From Zestomonas insulae (GTDB lineage Bacteria; Pseudomonadota; Gammaproteobacteria; Pseudomonadales; Pseudomonadaceae), in the NCBI RefSeq assembly GCF_016901015.1, contig NZ_JAFEUP010000006.1:310001-374000 (forward strand): a stretch of 64,000 nt of DNA, in the 5' to 3' direction. The stretch's first letter is position 1; each line of letters begins with the position of its first letter. Shown here in pieces: positions 8,689 through 17,514 of the stretch. Under the pieces are notes generated by a model that saw nothing but the letters and a program-made list of their open reading frames with translations, was not told the DNA's origin and searched no databases. Both the position numbers and the translations under genes were made by a program.

Positions 8689-9876
8689 ATGACGCAGAAA
8701 GTCGTGGTCGCCGGTGTCGGCATGATTCCATTCACCAAGCCGGGCCAGAGCGAAACCTACCCGATCATGGGCGAGCAGGCGGTGCGTATCGCCTTGGCCG
8801 ACGCCGGCGTCGGCTACGAGTCGATCCAGCAGGCCTACGCCAGCTATGTCTTCGCCGACTCCACGGCCGGCCAGCGCGTGCTCTACAACGTAGGCATGAC
8901 CGGCATCCCGGTGATCAACGTCAACAACAACTGCGCCAGCGGTTCGACCGCGCTGTTCCTCGCCAACCAGGCGATCGCCAGCGGCATGGCCGACATCGTG
9001 CTGGCCTTCGGCTTCGAGCAGATGGTCCCCGGTGCCATCCCCAGCTCCTTCGCCGACCGTCCCAGCCCACTGGAGCTGTTCCTCGATCAGTGCGACAACC
9101 ACGTGCCGGGCGCGGCAGCCATCCCCTCGGCGCTGCGCATCTTCGGCAGCGCCGGCTATGAGCACATGAAACGCTTCGGCACGCCGCTGGAAACCTTTGC
9201 CAAGATTCGCGCCAAGGCCAGCCGCCATGCCGCCAACAACCCCAAGGCAGTGTTCCGCAAGATCGTCACCGTCGAGGACGTGCTCGCCGAGCAGGTGATG
9301 TGGGAAGGTGTGATGACCCGTTCGATGGCCTGCCCGCCGACTTGCGGCGCCGGTGCGGTGGTGTTGTGCAGCGAGGCCTACGCGAAGAAGCACGGCCTGG
9401 ATGCCAGCGTGTATATCGCCGGTCAGGCGCTGACCACCGATGGCCCGGAAGCCTTCAATTCCGGCGACATGCGTGACGTGGCCGGCTACTCGATGTCGCG
9501 CGCGGCGGCCAACAAGGTCTACGAGATCGCCGGCGTCGGCGCCCAGGACGTCGACGTGGTCGAGCTGCACGACTGCTTCGCGCAGAACGAGCTGCTCACC
9601 TACGAATCGCTCGGCCTGTGCCCGGAAGGCGGTGCGCAGAAGTTCGTCGATGACGGCGACAACACCTACGGCGGCAAATTCGTGGTCAACCCGTCCGGCG
9701 GCCTGCTCTGCAAGGGCCACCCGATTGGCGCCACCGGCCTCGCGCAATGTACCGAGCTGGTCCAGCAGCTGCGCGGCCAGGCCGAGCAGCGCCAGGTCGA
9801 AGGCGCGCGTATCGCCCTGCAGCACAACATCGGTATCGGTGGTGCGGCCGTGGTCACCATGTACCGCAAAGACTGA
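8689..9876 (+). CDS. SCP2-type thiolase (lipid-transfer-protein family)
   Basis: 395 aa thiolase-fold protein. The nucleophile is Cys82 in NNNCASGSTALF. The HDC motif (ELHDCFAQNE) and NPSGGLLCKGHPIGATG with the catalytic His are intact. It is a close paralogue of the 37947-39134 protein: same length, the same block VAGVGMIPF near the N-terminus, and a shared IPVINVNNNC segment. Predicted to thiolyse a 3-ketoacyl-CoA to acetyl- or propionyl-CoA plus a shortened acyl-CoA. It sits in the 6515-12833 operon, 12 nt before the next ACAD gene. GAGAGGAG precedes the start. Confidence 0.92.
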   Translation: MTQKVVVAGVGMIPFTKPGQSETYPIMGEQAVRIALADAGVGYESIQQAYASYVFADSTAGQRVLYNVGMTGIPVINVNNNCASGSTALFLANQAIASGMADIVLAFGFEQMVPGAIPSSFADRPSPLELFLDQCDNHVPGAAAIPSALRIFGSAGYEHMKRFGTPLETFAKIRAKASRHAANNPKAVFRKIVTVEDVLAEQVMWEGVMTRSMACPPTCGAGAVVLCSEAYAKKHGLDASVYIAGQALTTDGPEAFNSGDMRDVAGYSMSRAAANKVYEIAGVGAQDVDVVELHDCFAQNELLTYESLGLCPEGGAQKFVDDGDNTYGGKFVVNPSGGLLCKGHPIGATGLAQCTELVQQLRGQAEQRQVEGARIALQHNIGIGGAAVVTMYRKD

Positions 9877-9888
9877 CGGGGGCCCGCT

Positions 9889-11082
9889 ATGGACTTTCAA
9901 CCCGATGCCGGCCTCGAGGCGTTCCGCCAGGACGTCCGGCAGTTCATCGCCCAGGTGCCGGCCGAGCTGAAAGGCCTGCAACGCTGTGTGCGCTCGACCC
10001 GTGAACAGATCCAGCGCTGGCAGCAGCTGCTCGATGCGCAGGGCTGGGGCGCGCCGTACTGGGCCACGGAACACGGCGGCACCGGCTGGTCGGTGCCGCA
10101 GATCCTGGTCTTCGACGACGAGTGCAGCGCCGCCGGAACGCCGACCCAGGACGGCTTCGTGCAGAAGATGCTCGGCCCAGTGCTGAACGCCTTCGCCACT
10201 CCGGAACAGAAGGCTGAGCACATGCCGGCGATCTTCCGTGGCGAACGCCTGTGGTGCCAGGGCTTTTCCGAGCCGGGTTCCGGCTCCGACCTGGCTTCGC
10301 TGCGCACTCGCGCCGAGCGCGATGGCGACGACTACATCATCAACGGTCAGAAAATCTGGACCAGCTACGCGCATGACGCCGACTGGATCTTCCTGCTGGT
10401 GCGTACCAACGCGGAAGGCAAGAAGCAGGCGGGGATCAGCTTCCTGCTGGTGGACATGAAGACCCCGGGCGTCACGGTGCGGCCGATCCGCAGCATCGAC
10501 GATGCGCACCACTTGAACGAGACCTTCTTCGACAACGTGCGGGTGCCGGTGAAGAACCTGATCGGTGCCGAAGGGCAGGGCTGGAACATCACCAAATTCC
10601 TGCTCAACAACGAGCACGCCACCACGGCCGACCTGCCGGAGCTCAAGCGCTACATGCGCGAGCTGCGCCAGTTCGCCACGGCGCTGCGCGTCGGTGAGCA
10701 GGCGCTCGGTGCGCAGCCAGCGTTCGCCCTCAAGCTGGCCCGTCTGGATGCCGAGCTGCAGGCCATCACCATGCTGGTGCAGCGCGTCGCGCGCCTGGAA
10801 CAACTGCACGACCCGGCTTCGCACGTGCTCGGCTCGATGCTCAAGGTGCGCGCCACCGAGTTGCAGCAGCGCATCACCGAGGCGCAGCTCGAAGCGCTCG
10901 GCGACTACGGCGCCATCGCCTATCCGCATCCGCACGAAGCGGCGCCGGCGCAGCCTTATCCGCTGCAGGCGCTGGCCCGCGGCATTGCCAACGACATGTT
11001 CCTGCGCCGGGCATCGACCATCTACGGCGGTACCAGCGAGGTACAGCGGGGCATCATCGCCAAGATGCTGTTCCAATTTTGA
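9889..11082 (+). CDS. Acyl-CoA dehydrogenase, PimC-like large subunit
   Basis: 397 aa. Carries the ACAD FAD motif (GFSEPGSGSDLASL) and a bulky C-terminal domain like the large subunit of pimeloyl-CoA-dehydrogenase-type enzymes. The usual C-terminal Glu is replaced by Gly (TIYGGTSEVQ). An alternative base, Glu242 in NNEHA, sits where isovaleryl- and long-chain ACADs keep theirs. The gene lies 13 nt before a second ACAD gene that has no base at either position, as expected of an alpha2beta2 partner pair. Predicted to be the catalytic subunit of a heteromeric ACAD acting on dicarboxylic, branched or bulky acyl-CoA. The PimC/PimD analogy is from family knowledge, not a search. Confidence 0.87.
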   Translation: MDFQPDAGLEAFRQDVRQFIAQVPAELKGLQRCVRSTREQIQRWQQLLDAQGWGAPYWATEHGGTGWSVPQILVFDDECSAAGTPTQDGFVQKMLGPVLNAFATPEQKAEHMPAIFRGERLWCQGFSEPGSGSDLASLRTRAERDGDDYIINGQKIWTSYAHDADWIFLLVRTNAEGKKQAGISFLLVDMKTPGVTVRPIRSIDDAHHLNETFFDNVRVPVKNLIGAEGQGWNITKFLLNNEHATTADLPELKRYMRELRQFATALRVGEQALGAQPAFALKLARLDAELQAITMLVQRVARLEQLHDPASHVLGSMLKVRATELQQRITEAQLEALGDYGAIAYPHPHEAAPAQPYPLQALARGIANDMFLRRASTIYGGTSEVQRGIIAKMLFQF

Positions 11083-11095
11083 GAGGGGAGCAGGC

Positions 11096-12235
11096 ATGGA
11101 TTTCCAACTGACGTCCGAGCAGCAGCTGCTGCAGGACAGCGTGCGCCGCTACGTCGACAAGGCATACGGCTTCGAGGCGCGCACCGCCCTGCTGCACAGC
11201 GGGCGCAACGGCAGCGCGGCGAACTGGCAGCTGTTCGCCGAGAACGGCTGGCTGATGGCCGCGTTGCCCGAAGAGTACGGCGGCCTCGGCGGCACGCTGG
11301 AGGACAGCGTGATCATCGCCCAGGAGCTGGGCCGCGGCCTGGTGCTCGAGCCCTATCTGGGCTGCGCGGTGCTGGCGGCACAGACCCTGGTCGCCGCCGG
11401 TTCGCCGGCCCAGCAGGCAGCGCTGTTGCCGCAGCTGGCCGACGGCAGCTATCGCCTCGCCCTGGCCTACAGCGAGCCGGCGTCGCGCGGCATGCCGGAC
11501 ATCGTCGCGCTGCGCGCCGAGCGCAGCGGCGATAGCTTCTTGCTGCACGGCACTAAGTCGCTGGTGTTGGGTGCGGTCGACGCACAGGCGTTCATCGTTT
11601 CGGCGCGGATCGATGGCACCGCAGGCATCAGCCTGTTGCTGGTCGATGGCGATAGCGCCGGGCTGACCCGTCAGGCGCTGCCGCTGCATGACGGCAGCTG
11701 GGTCGAGGAGCTGACCTTCGCGGGCGTGCGGGTAAGCGCTGATGCGCTGCTCGGCGAAGCCGGGCAAGGCCTCGGCGCGCTGCGCGCGGGCCTGGCCAAC
11801 GGCACGCTGGTGCTGTGCGCGGAGCTGATCGGCGCGATGGAAAAGACCCTCGAAGTCACCGCCGAGTACCTCAAGGTGCGCAAGCAGTTCGGCGTGCCGA
11901 TCAGCGCCTTCCAGGCGTTGCAGCACCGTATGGCCGACATGGCGGCGGAGCTGGAGCTGGCGCGTTCGATGCTGCACGCGGCACTCGCTTCGCTGGCCAA
12001 CGACGCCGAGCCGGCGCGGCTGAAGACCCTGTCGGCGGCCAAGATGCTCATTGGCCGGGCGGCGAAGGTCGTCTGCGGTCAGGGTATCCAGCTGCACGGC
12101 GGGATCGGCATGACCGAGGAATATCTGGTCGGCCACTACTACAAGCGCGCCGTGGTCGCCGAACTGCTGCTCGGCAGCAGCGACACCCACGAGGCGCTGT
12201 GCGCGGCGGCGCTGCAGGTCGAGCTGGGCGTCTAG
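11096..12235 (+). CDS. Acyl-CoA dehydrogenase, PimD-like small subunit
   Basis: 379 aa from ATG 11096, which has GAGAGGGGAG just upstream; an overlapping longer frame is not supported. The N-terminal MDFQLTSEQQLLQDSVRRY and later EEYGGLGG resemble PimD-type small subunits. The C-terminal base position is Leu (LLLGSSDTHE) and the helix-G position is Gly (LANGT), so neither known ACAD catalytic base is present. The substrate-binding signature is also degenerate (YSEPASRGMPDI). It most likely forms a heterotetramer with the 9889-11082 subunit rather than working alone. Confidence 0.86.
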   Translation: MDFQLTSEQQLLQDSVRRYVDKAYGFEARTALLHSGRNGSAANWQLFAENGWLMAALPEEYGGLGGTLEDSVIIAQELGRGLVLEPYLGCAVLAAQTLVAAGSPAQQAALLPQLADGSYRLALAYSEPASRGMPDIVALRAERSGDSFLLHGTKSLVLGAVDAQAFIVSARIDGTAGISLLLVDGDSAGLTRQALPLHDGSWVEELTFAGVRVSADALLGEAGQGLGALRAGLANGTLVLCAELIGAMEKTLEVTAEYLKVRKQFGVPISAFQALQHRMADMAAELELARSMLHAALASLANDAEPARLKTLSAAKMLIGRAAKVVCGQGIQLHGGIGMTEEYLVGHYYKRAVVAELLLGSSDTHEALCAAALQVELGV

Positions 12236-12257
12236 TCGCGCCTCCCTGTGTGCTTTT

Positions 12258-12319
12258 CGTAGGAGCGGATTTATCCGTGATGGGGGCTGCCTGCATCGCG
12301 AATAAATTCGCTCCTACAG
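12258..12319. repeat. REP-type inverted repeat, copy B
   Basis: The left arm begins CGTAGGAGCGGATTTATCCG and the right arm reads GCATCGCGAATAAATTCGCT then CCTACAG. Same family and same layout as copy A at 6228-6289, with a few changes around the loop. It lies in the 142-nt gap between the ACAD small-subunit gene and the MaoC gene, so it may attenuate transcription inside the operon. Confidence 0.85.
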
Positions 12320-12377
12320 AACCGTAACGGGGACATAACCAACACCCTTTGCATCCAATCCATTCGAGTGCATACCG

Positions 12378-12833
12378 ATGAAAAGCTTTGAGACTCTGAC
12401 CGAGCTGCAGCCCCAGGTGGGCGAAGTGATCGCCACCAGCGACTGGCTGACCATCGACCAGCAGCGCATCAACACCTTCGCCGAGGCCACTGGCGACCAA
12501 CAGTGGATCCACGTCGATCCGCAGCGCGCCGCCGCAGGGCCGTTCGGCAAGCCGATTGCGCACGGCTTCCTGACCTTGAGCCTGCTGCCAACCTTCATGA
12601 CCGATGCCTTCGAAATCCGCAACGTGAAGATGGGCGTCAACTATGGCCTGAACAAGGTGCGCTTCGTCCAACCGGTGCCGGTCGACAGCCGCCTGCGCGC
12701 GCACTTCAAGGTGCAGACGTGGGAAGCCTTGCCGGGTAACGGCGCGCAGATCACCTACGAGATGACCGTCGAGATCGAGGGCGTGGCGAAGCCCGCCTGC
12801 GTGGCCGAAGCCATCCTGCGGGTGTTCGGCTGA
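12378..12833 (+). CDS. MaoC-family (R)-specific enoyl-CoA hydratase
   Basis: 151 aa, single hotdog domain. The hydratase-2 motif is clear: Asp40 in FAEATGDQQWIH, His45, then GPFGKPIAHGFLTLS. Predicted to hydrate a trans-2-enoyl-CoA to a (3R)-hydroxyacyl-CoA, which would then suit the MFE-2-type SDR enzymes encoded nearby. It is the last gene of the 6515-12833 operon, separated from the ACAD pair by a REP-type hairpin. A rho-independent terminator follows at 12903-12940. Confidence 0.9.
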   Translation: MKSFETLTELQPQVGEVIATSDWLTIDQQRINTFAEATGDQQWIHVDPQRAAAGPFGKPIAHGFLTLSLLPTFMTDAFEIRNVKMGVNYGLNKVRFVQPVPVDSRLRAHFKVQTWEALPGNGAQITYEMTVEIEGVAKPACVAEAILRVFG

Positions 12834-12902
12834 GTCAGCTGCGCAGACGCGCACGCGTCGAGGGTTGAGGCGTTTCTCGACGGACCAACATTTGCGTTTT
12901 TC

Positions 12903-12940
12903 AGGCCATGGGGCGGGTTAACCGCGTCATGGCCTTTTTT
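12903..12940 (+). terminator. Rho-independent terminator after the MaoC gene
   Basis: Stem AGGCCATG (12903-12910) pairs with CATGGCCT (12928-12935), with a 17-nt loop that itself contains GGGTTAACC, followed by a T-run. It marks the end of the operon that starts at 6515. Confidence 0.85.
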
Positions 12941-13117
12941 GTTCCTGCCGGCCGCGCGGCGACGGCGAAAACGCGCCCTTCGCGGGGCTACCTCCCCCCC
13001 TATTACTCCACTTTGGGAGGGGCGGCCGCACCGATTCCCTCATTACCCTCAAATCGAGACTAGGGCCCTGCATCGATGGCCCACTCGTGTGATTCGTTCA
13101 ATCGATGAAGGTGCTCC

Positions 13118-13148
13118 CGCCTGCCGAGTAACGCTGTTTCGGCAGGCG
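13118..13148. promoter_or_regulatory. 10-bp inverted repeat upstream of the DUF1329 gene
   Basis: CGCCTGCCGA (13118-13127) and TCGGCAGGCG (13139-13148) are perfect inverted copies with an 11-nt spacer, ending 37 nt before the start codon. It could be a regulator operator or a leader-RNA hairpin. A related core, CTGCCG...CGGCAG, recurs at 14679-14697 before LuxR regulator 2. Confidence 0.4.
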
Positions 13149-13185
13149 TGCATCACTTGATTTCAGACCCTAGAAAGGTGGAGAC

Positions 13186-14544
13186 ATGACTAAACTCACA
13201 AGAACCCTGATCGCGGCCAGCCTGCTGGCGGCGCATGCAGGCGTGCTCCATGCGGCAGTGTCGGCAACCGAGGCCCAGAAACTGGGCACCACGCTGACTT
13301 CTTTTGGCGCCGAAAAGGCGGGCAATGCGGATGGCTCGATTCCCGAGTACACCGGTGGCCTGACCACGGCGCCGGCTGGCTTCAATGCGAGTTCGGGCAT
13401 TCGTCCCGACCCGTTCGCCAACGAGAAGCCGCTGTTCTCGATCGATGCCAAGAACATGGATCAGTACACAGCCAAGCTGAGCGAAGGCGCCAAGGCGCTG
13501 CTCAAAAACCAGCCGGGCTACCGTATCGACGTCTATCCGACGCACCGCACCGTGAGCTATCCGCAGTCCGTGCTGGACAAAACCCTGAAAAACGCCACCG
13601 GGGCCACGGTGACCGCCGACGGCACCTCCATGCTTAACGCGCGTGGCGGCATTCCGTTCCCGATTCCGCAGAGCGGCAACGAGGTGATGCTCAACCATGT
13701 CGCCCGCTACCAGGGCCTGCGTTTCGTGATGCCCAAGTTCACCGCCTACAACGTCAACGCCAGCGGCCGCAAGGTGATCTCTACCCAGGGCATGTGGACC
13801 ACCGAGGGAGCGTTCTACGATGTCTCGCGCCCGGCCGATGAAAACCTGTTGACCCGTGCCCGCGCGAACTACAGCGGCCCGGCTCGTCGCGCCGGCGAGT
13901 CGCTGCAGACTGCCGAACCGGTCGACTACACCAACCTCGGTCGCCGTGCCTATCAGTATCTGCCCGGACAGCGCCGCGTGCGCCTCGCGCCGGACCTGGC
14001 CTACGACACGCCGAACCCGACCACTTCGGGTATGTCTACTGTCGATGACACCAACCTGTTCAGCGGCAAGATGGATCGCTACAACTGGAAACTGGTGGGC
14101 AAGAAGGAGTTGTACGTTCCTTACAACACCTACCGCTTCACCTATAACGAAAACCCGGACGAGATGATCGGTCCCAAGTTCATCAACCCCGACGTAGTGC
14201 GCTGGGAGCTGCACCGCGTGTGGGTGGTCGAGGGCACGCTCAAGGAAGGCCAGCGCCACATCTATGCGAAGCGCACCTACTACGTCGATGAGGACAGCTG
14301 GGCTGCCCTGGCGGTCGATCAGTACGACGGTCGTGGTCAACTGTGGCGCCCAGGTTTCTCCTACATCACCTCGCTGTACGACAAGGGTGGCGTCAACAAC
14401 ACCCCGGTCGGTCACTACGACGTCATCGCCGGCACCTACTACCTCAACCTGTGGCCGGGTAAATACGGTCTGAAGGTCACCGACAGCCTCGAGCCGGACA
14501 GCAAGTGGACTCCGGATAACCTGGCAGGTACCGGTATTCGCTGA
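13186..14544 (+). CDS. DUF1329 family exported protein (orphan copy)
   Basis: 452 aa. The N-terminal signal peptide (positive start MTKLTR, hydrophobic core, cleavage near VLHA/AVSA, about residue 23) is followed by the family-typical start LGTTLTSFGAEKAGNADGS. DUF1329 proteins are periplasmic or envelope proteins, thought to be LolB-like and usually paired with DUF1302 proteins. Here the gene stands alone, bounded by a terminator on each side, while a DUF1302-DUF1329 pair lies at 34300-37564. It is a paralogue of the 34300-35676 protein and shares WTGG/YTGG and RHIYAKR segments. A role in moving a hydrophobic substrate across the envelope is inferred. AGGTGGAG precedes the ATG. Confidence 0.9.
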   Translation: MTKLTRTLIAASLLAAHAGVLHAAVSATEAQKLGTTLTSFGAEKAGNADGSIPEYTGGLTTAPAGFNASSGIRPDPFANEKPLFSIDAKNMDQYTAKLSEGAKALLKNQPGYRIDVYPTHRTVSYPQSVLDKTLKNATGATVTADGTSMLNARGGIPFPIPQSGNEVMLNHVARYQGLRFVMPKFTAYNVNASGRKVISTQGMWTTEGAFYDVSRPADENLLTRARANYSGPARRAGESLQTAEPVDYTNLGRRAYQYLPGQRRVRLAPDLAYDTPNPTTSGMSTVDDTNLFSGKMDRYNWKLVGKKELYVPYNTYRFTYNENPDEMIGPKFINPDVVRWELHRVWVVEGTLKEGQRHIYAKRTYYVDEDSWAALAVDQYDGRGQLWRPGFSYITSLYDKGGVNNTPVGHYDVIAGTYYLNLWPGKYGLKVTDSLEPDSKWTPDNLAGTGIR

Positions 14545-14561
14545 GCGCAACAGGCGTGACT

Positions 14562-14589
14562 CATGCGGAGCCGCCAGCGGCTCCGCATG
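14562..14589 (+). terminator. Hairpin terminator candidate after orphan DUF1329
   Basis: A perfect 12-bp stem (CATGCGGAGCCG / CGGCTCCGCATG) with a 4-nt CCAG loop lies 17 nt after the stop codon. The T-run is weak (TTCATT), so termination may be partial. Confidence 0.65.
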
Positions 14590-14678
14590 TTCATTGTGCA
14601 ACCCAACGATCGAGCCATCGCTCGGTGAGCCGCCCAAACGGCCCATCTTCAGCGCTGGCTCTTCGTCCATTTTGGTAG

Positions 14679-14697
14679 CTGCCGCGATTCGCGGCAG
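14679..14697. promoter_or_regulatory. 8-bp dyad upstream of LuxR regulator 2
   Basis: CTGCCGCG-ATT-CGCGGCAG is a perfect inverted repeat about 110 nt before the regulator gene. It may be an autoregulatory operator. The half-site resembles that of the dyad at 24471-24487 in inverted order, but in GC-rich DNA this could be chance. Confidence 0.3.
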
Positions 14698-14805
14698 GAC
14701 GGCAAGCGCGCTGGCCTATGCTGGAACGTGCGGCGCCGCACTCGCCGGGTTCGAGCGCGGCCGACGCCCTGTGCCGGGGGCAGTGGGTCAGTGAAGGGGT
14801 GAAGA

Positions 14806-17481
14806 GTGGGATCGGACATGCATATCGATAAGCAGCTGGTGTCGACGAAGTTTTCGCCGCCCCGCATCGGCACGCAAACCATCCCGCGGCAGCGGCTGCT
14901 CGACGAGTTGCAGCTGATGGCTCAGTGCCGGGTCGGCCTGGTCATCGGCAGCCCGGGCTACGGCAAGACCACCCTGCTGGCGCAGTGGCGCCAGGCGATG
15001 ATGCGCGAGGGCGCCGAGGTGGCCTGGCTGTCGCTGAGTGCCGACGACCGGCACCTTTCGGTGTTCTTCGCCTACCTGCGCGGTGCGCTGCAGCGCCTGG
15101 GGATTCCGCTCGAGAATCGTATTCCGCTGGAGTCGGCGCGCCAGGAGTTCATCGATGCGATGGTCGCCACCATCGTCGATGGCGCCGGCAGTCTGACCAA
15201 GGAGCTCTACCTGGTGATCGACGACTACCAGCACGTCGCCGATCCGCGCGCCCACCAGCTGATGCAGAAGCTGCTCGACCATTGCCCGGACAACCTGCAT
15301 TTCGTCATCGCCTCGCGCGTCGCACCGCCGCTCAGCCTGAGCCGGCTGCGCCTGATGGGGCAGGTGGTGGAGCTGGACTGCGGCGGTCTGCCATTCGAGC
15401 CGGGGGAAACCCGCACCTTCCTCGAGCAGAACCTGCCGGCGCTGAAACTGAGCACCGAAGAGCTGCAACTCATTCATGAGCTGACCAGCGGCTGGCCGGC
15501 CAGTCTGCAGCTGATCGTCATCCTGCTGCGCAGCAATGCCCAGGCGCGCGGCACGCTGCGCGAACTGGTCTGGCGCTCCGACGACCTGCATACCTACCTG
15601 GCCGAGGACGTGATGGTCCATCTGCCGGCCGACATGGCCGCGTTCATGGAGGGCATCAGCATCTGCCGGCGCTTCAATGCCTCGCTGGCCGAGGCGGTGA
15701 CCGGCAGCGCGAACGCCCAGGGCATGCTCAAGCGGCTCGACGAAGAGAACATGCTGATCTTCCGCGTCGAGTCCGAGGAGCGGCAGCCCTGGTACCGTTT
15801 TCACCCGCTGTTCGGCGAGTTCCTCGCCACGCGCCTCGAGCGCCGCGATCCGGCCGAGGTCAACGAGCTGCATCGGCGCGCGGCGTACTGGCTGGCAGAG
15901 CATCGCTTGCTGGCCGAGGCGGTGCGGCACGCCACCCAGGGCGGTGACCTGGAGTTCGCCGCCCTGGTGATCGAGCGCGCGGCCCCGGCATCCTGGAGTC
16001 TGGAGCAACTCGGCCCGTTGTTGCGCCTGCTCGATCGACTGCCGCAGGACGTGCTGTTCTCCCGGCCGCGCTTGGTCTTTCTCGGCTGCATGGCGTACGC
16101 CTTGACCGCCAGGCCGGCGAAGGCCGAGGACTGGCTCAAGCAGTTCCGCCGCAGCGGCGCCGCACAGCCGGCCGACGAGGATTTCCGCCTGCCACTGGTG
16201 CAGGCGGCTATCGAAATCCAGCGTGATCGCACCGACCCGGTGATCGGTCTGCTGGAGCACTTCCAGGCGCTGTCCAACGATTACCCGGTCACCCGCTATG
16301 GCGCGCCGATCCTGCTGGCCATCGCCTATTCGGCGGCGGGGCGGCACGCCGAGGCGTTGCGCTGCCTGGATCAGAACCCGATCACCGAGGCCGATCGCGA
16401 CAGCGAGTTGTCGCTGGTGTCGGAAGGCTCGCGGATGCTCTGCCTCATGCTCGAGGGGCGCATGGCGGATGCCGAGCGGGTGGGCGTTGCCTTGCTGGAG
16501 CGGGCGATCGCGGTGCATGGCTATCGCTCGGTGAGCGCCTACCTGAGCGCCGCCAACCTCGCCGAGGTGTACCGCGAGCAGGATCGCCTCGACGAGTCGC
16601 GGGAGATCCTGGCGAACCGCGAGAGCTTGCTGCAGTGGGCGATGCCGCAGAGCATGCTGCTGGCCAGCATCTGCCAGGCGCGCCTGGTGTTGGTCCAGGA
16701 GTCGGCTGCCGCCGCGCTGGCGTTCCTCGAGCGGCAGGAACGGCATTTCCGCAACCTGGGGCTGGACCGCGGTCTGGTGCACTGCCTGGCTGAACAGGTG
16801 CGTATCGCGCTGCTCGGCAACGACCGCGCGCTCGCCGAGGAGCATGCCGCGCGGCTCGATGCGCTGGCGGCAAGCTATACGCAGGCGCGCGGTTTTCAGG
16901 CCGAAATTCCGGCGCTGGCGGCGCTGACGCGGGCCCGCTTGCTGCTGGCCACCGAACTACCGCAGCAGGCGCTCGAAGCGCTGGCGACCGTGCGGCGGTT
17001 CACCACCGAGTACCACCGTGGGCAATGGGAGGTCACCGCCTTGCTGCTGCTGGCGCAGACCAGCGCGCAGGAACCGCAGTGGTTGCTGCAGGCCATCGAG
17101 GCTGGCGAGCGGCTGGGGCTGGTGCGCACCTTCCTCGACGAGGGCCCGGCAGTGCAACGCCTGCTGGCGTCAGTGGCCGAGCAGCTGCCGTCGGATAGGC
17201 AGCGCGACTACGTGCAGATGCTGCTGGCGCGCTTCGGCCAGGGCAAGCTGGCGCATGCCGTCGAGGCGGATGGTGCCGCCGCGCCGGCGGTGCTGACCCC
17301 CCGCGAGCTGGCGATCCTGCAGCTGATCGGCAAGGCCATGTCGAACAAGCTGGTGGCGCTGACCCTGAACATCTCGCTGGAAACAGTGAAATGGAACCTG
17401 AAGAACATCTACGCCAAGCTCGGCGTTTCCAGCCGTTATGACGCGATTTCCTGGGCCCGCAAACACGACCTGATCGAATGA
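14806..17481 (+). CDS. MalT-like LuxR-family ATP-binding transcriptional regulator 2
   Basis: 891 aa from GTG 14806; ATG 14818 (MHIDKQLVSTKFSPP) is an equally good start and matches where homology with the other regulators begins. Walker A GSPGYGKT is at about 48-55, and a Walker B-like LYLVIDDY follows. The long helical TPR-like middle ends in a LuxR HTH (LTPRELAILQLI ... NISLETVKWNLKN). It is strongly similar to regulator 3 over its whole length, and the recognition-helix region is essentially identical, so the two probably read overlapping operators. It is convergent with the MFS gene, and a shared hairpin separates the two stop codons. Confidence 0.93.
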   Translation: MGSDMHIDKQLVSTKFSPPRIGTQTIPRQRLLDELQLMAQCRVGLVIGSPGYGKTTLLAQWRQAMMREGAEVAWLSLSADDRHLSVFFAYLRGALQRLGIPLENRIPLESARQEFIDAMVATIVDGAGSLTKELYLVIDDYQHVADPRAHQLMQKLLDHCPDNLHFVIASRVAPPLSLSRLRLMGQVVELDCGGLPFEPGETRTFLEQNLPALKLSTEELQLIHELTSGWPASLQLIVILLRSNAQARGTLRELVWRSDDLHTYLAEDVMVHLPADMAAFMEGISICRRFNASLAEAVTGSANAQGMLKRLDEENMLIFRVESEERQPWYRFHPLFGEFLATRLERRDPAEVNELHRRAAYWLAEHRLLAEAVRHATQGGDLEFAALVIERAAPASWSLEQLGPLLRLLDRLPQDVLFSRPRLVFLGCMAYALTARPAKAEDWLKQFRRSGAAQPADEDFRLPLVQAAIEIQRDRTDPVIGLLEHFQALSNDYPVTRYGAPILLAIAYSAAGRHAEALRCLDQNPITEADRDSELSLVSEGSRMLCLMLEGRMADAERVGVALLERAIAVHGYRSVSAYLSAANLAEVYREQDRLDESREILANRESLLQWAMPQSMLLASICQARLVLVQESAAAALAFLERQERHFRNLGLDRGLVHCLAEQVRIALLGNDRALAEEHAARLDALAASYTQARGFQAEIPALAALTRARLLLATELPQQALEALATVRRFTTEYHRGQWEVTALLLLAQTSAQEPQWLLQAIEAGERLGLVRTFLDEGPAVQRLLASVAEQLPSDRQRDYVQMLLARFGQGKLAHAVEADGAAAPAVLTPRELAILQLIGKAMSNKLVALTLNISLETVKWNLKNIYAKLGVSSRYDAISWARKHDLIE

Positions 17482-17482
17482 G

Positions 17483-17506
17483 CCGCCGGCCCTGCGGGGC
17501 CGGCGG
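17483..17506. terminator. Bidirectional hairpin between regulator 2 and MFS gene
   Basis: A 10-bp stem, CCGCCGGCCC / GGGCCGGCGG, with loop TGCG, lies in the 33-nt gap between convergent genes. GC-rich with little T-run; probably stops transcription from both sides. Confidence 0.6.
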
Positions 17507-17514
17507 TGTGCCCC

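Larger units (their letters stand above)
12834..13185. other. Intergenic region, 352 nt, with terminator, GC-run hairpin and dyad
   Basis: From left to right it holds the terminator of the upstream operon (12903-12940), a CCTCCC/GGGAGG hairpin (12991-13020), and a 10-bp inverted repeat (13118-13148) just upstream of the DUF1329 gene. No coding sequence was recognised. Confidence 0.6.
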
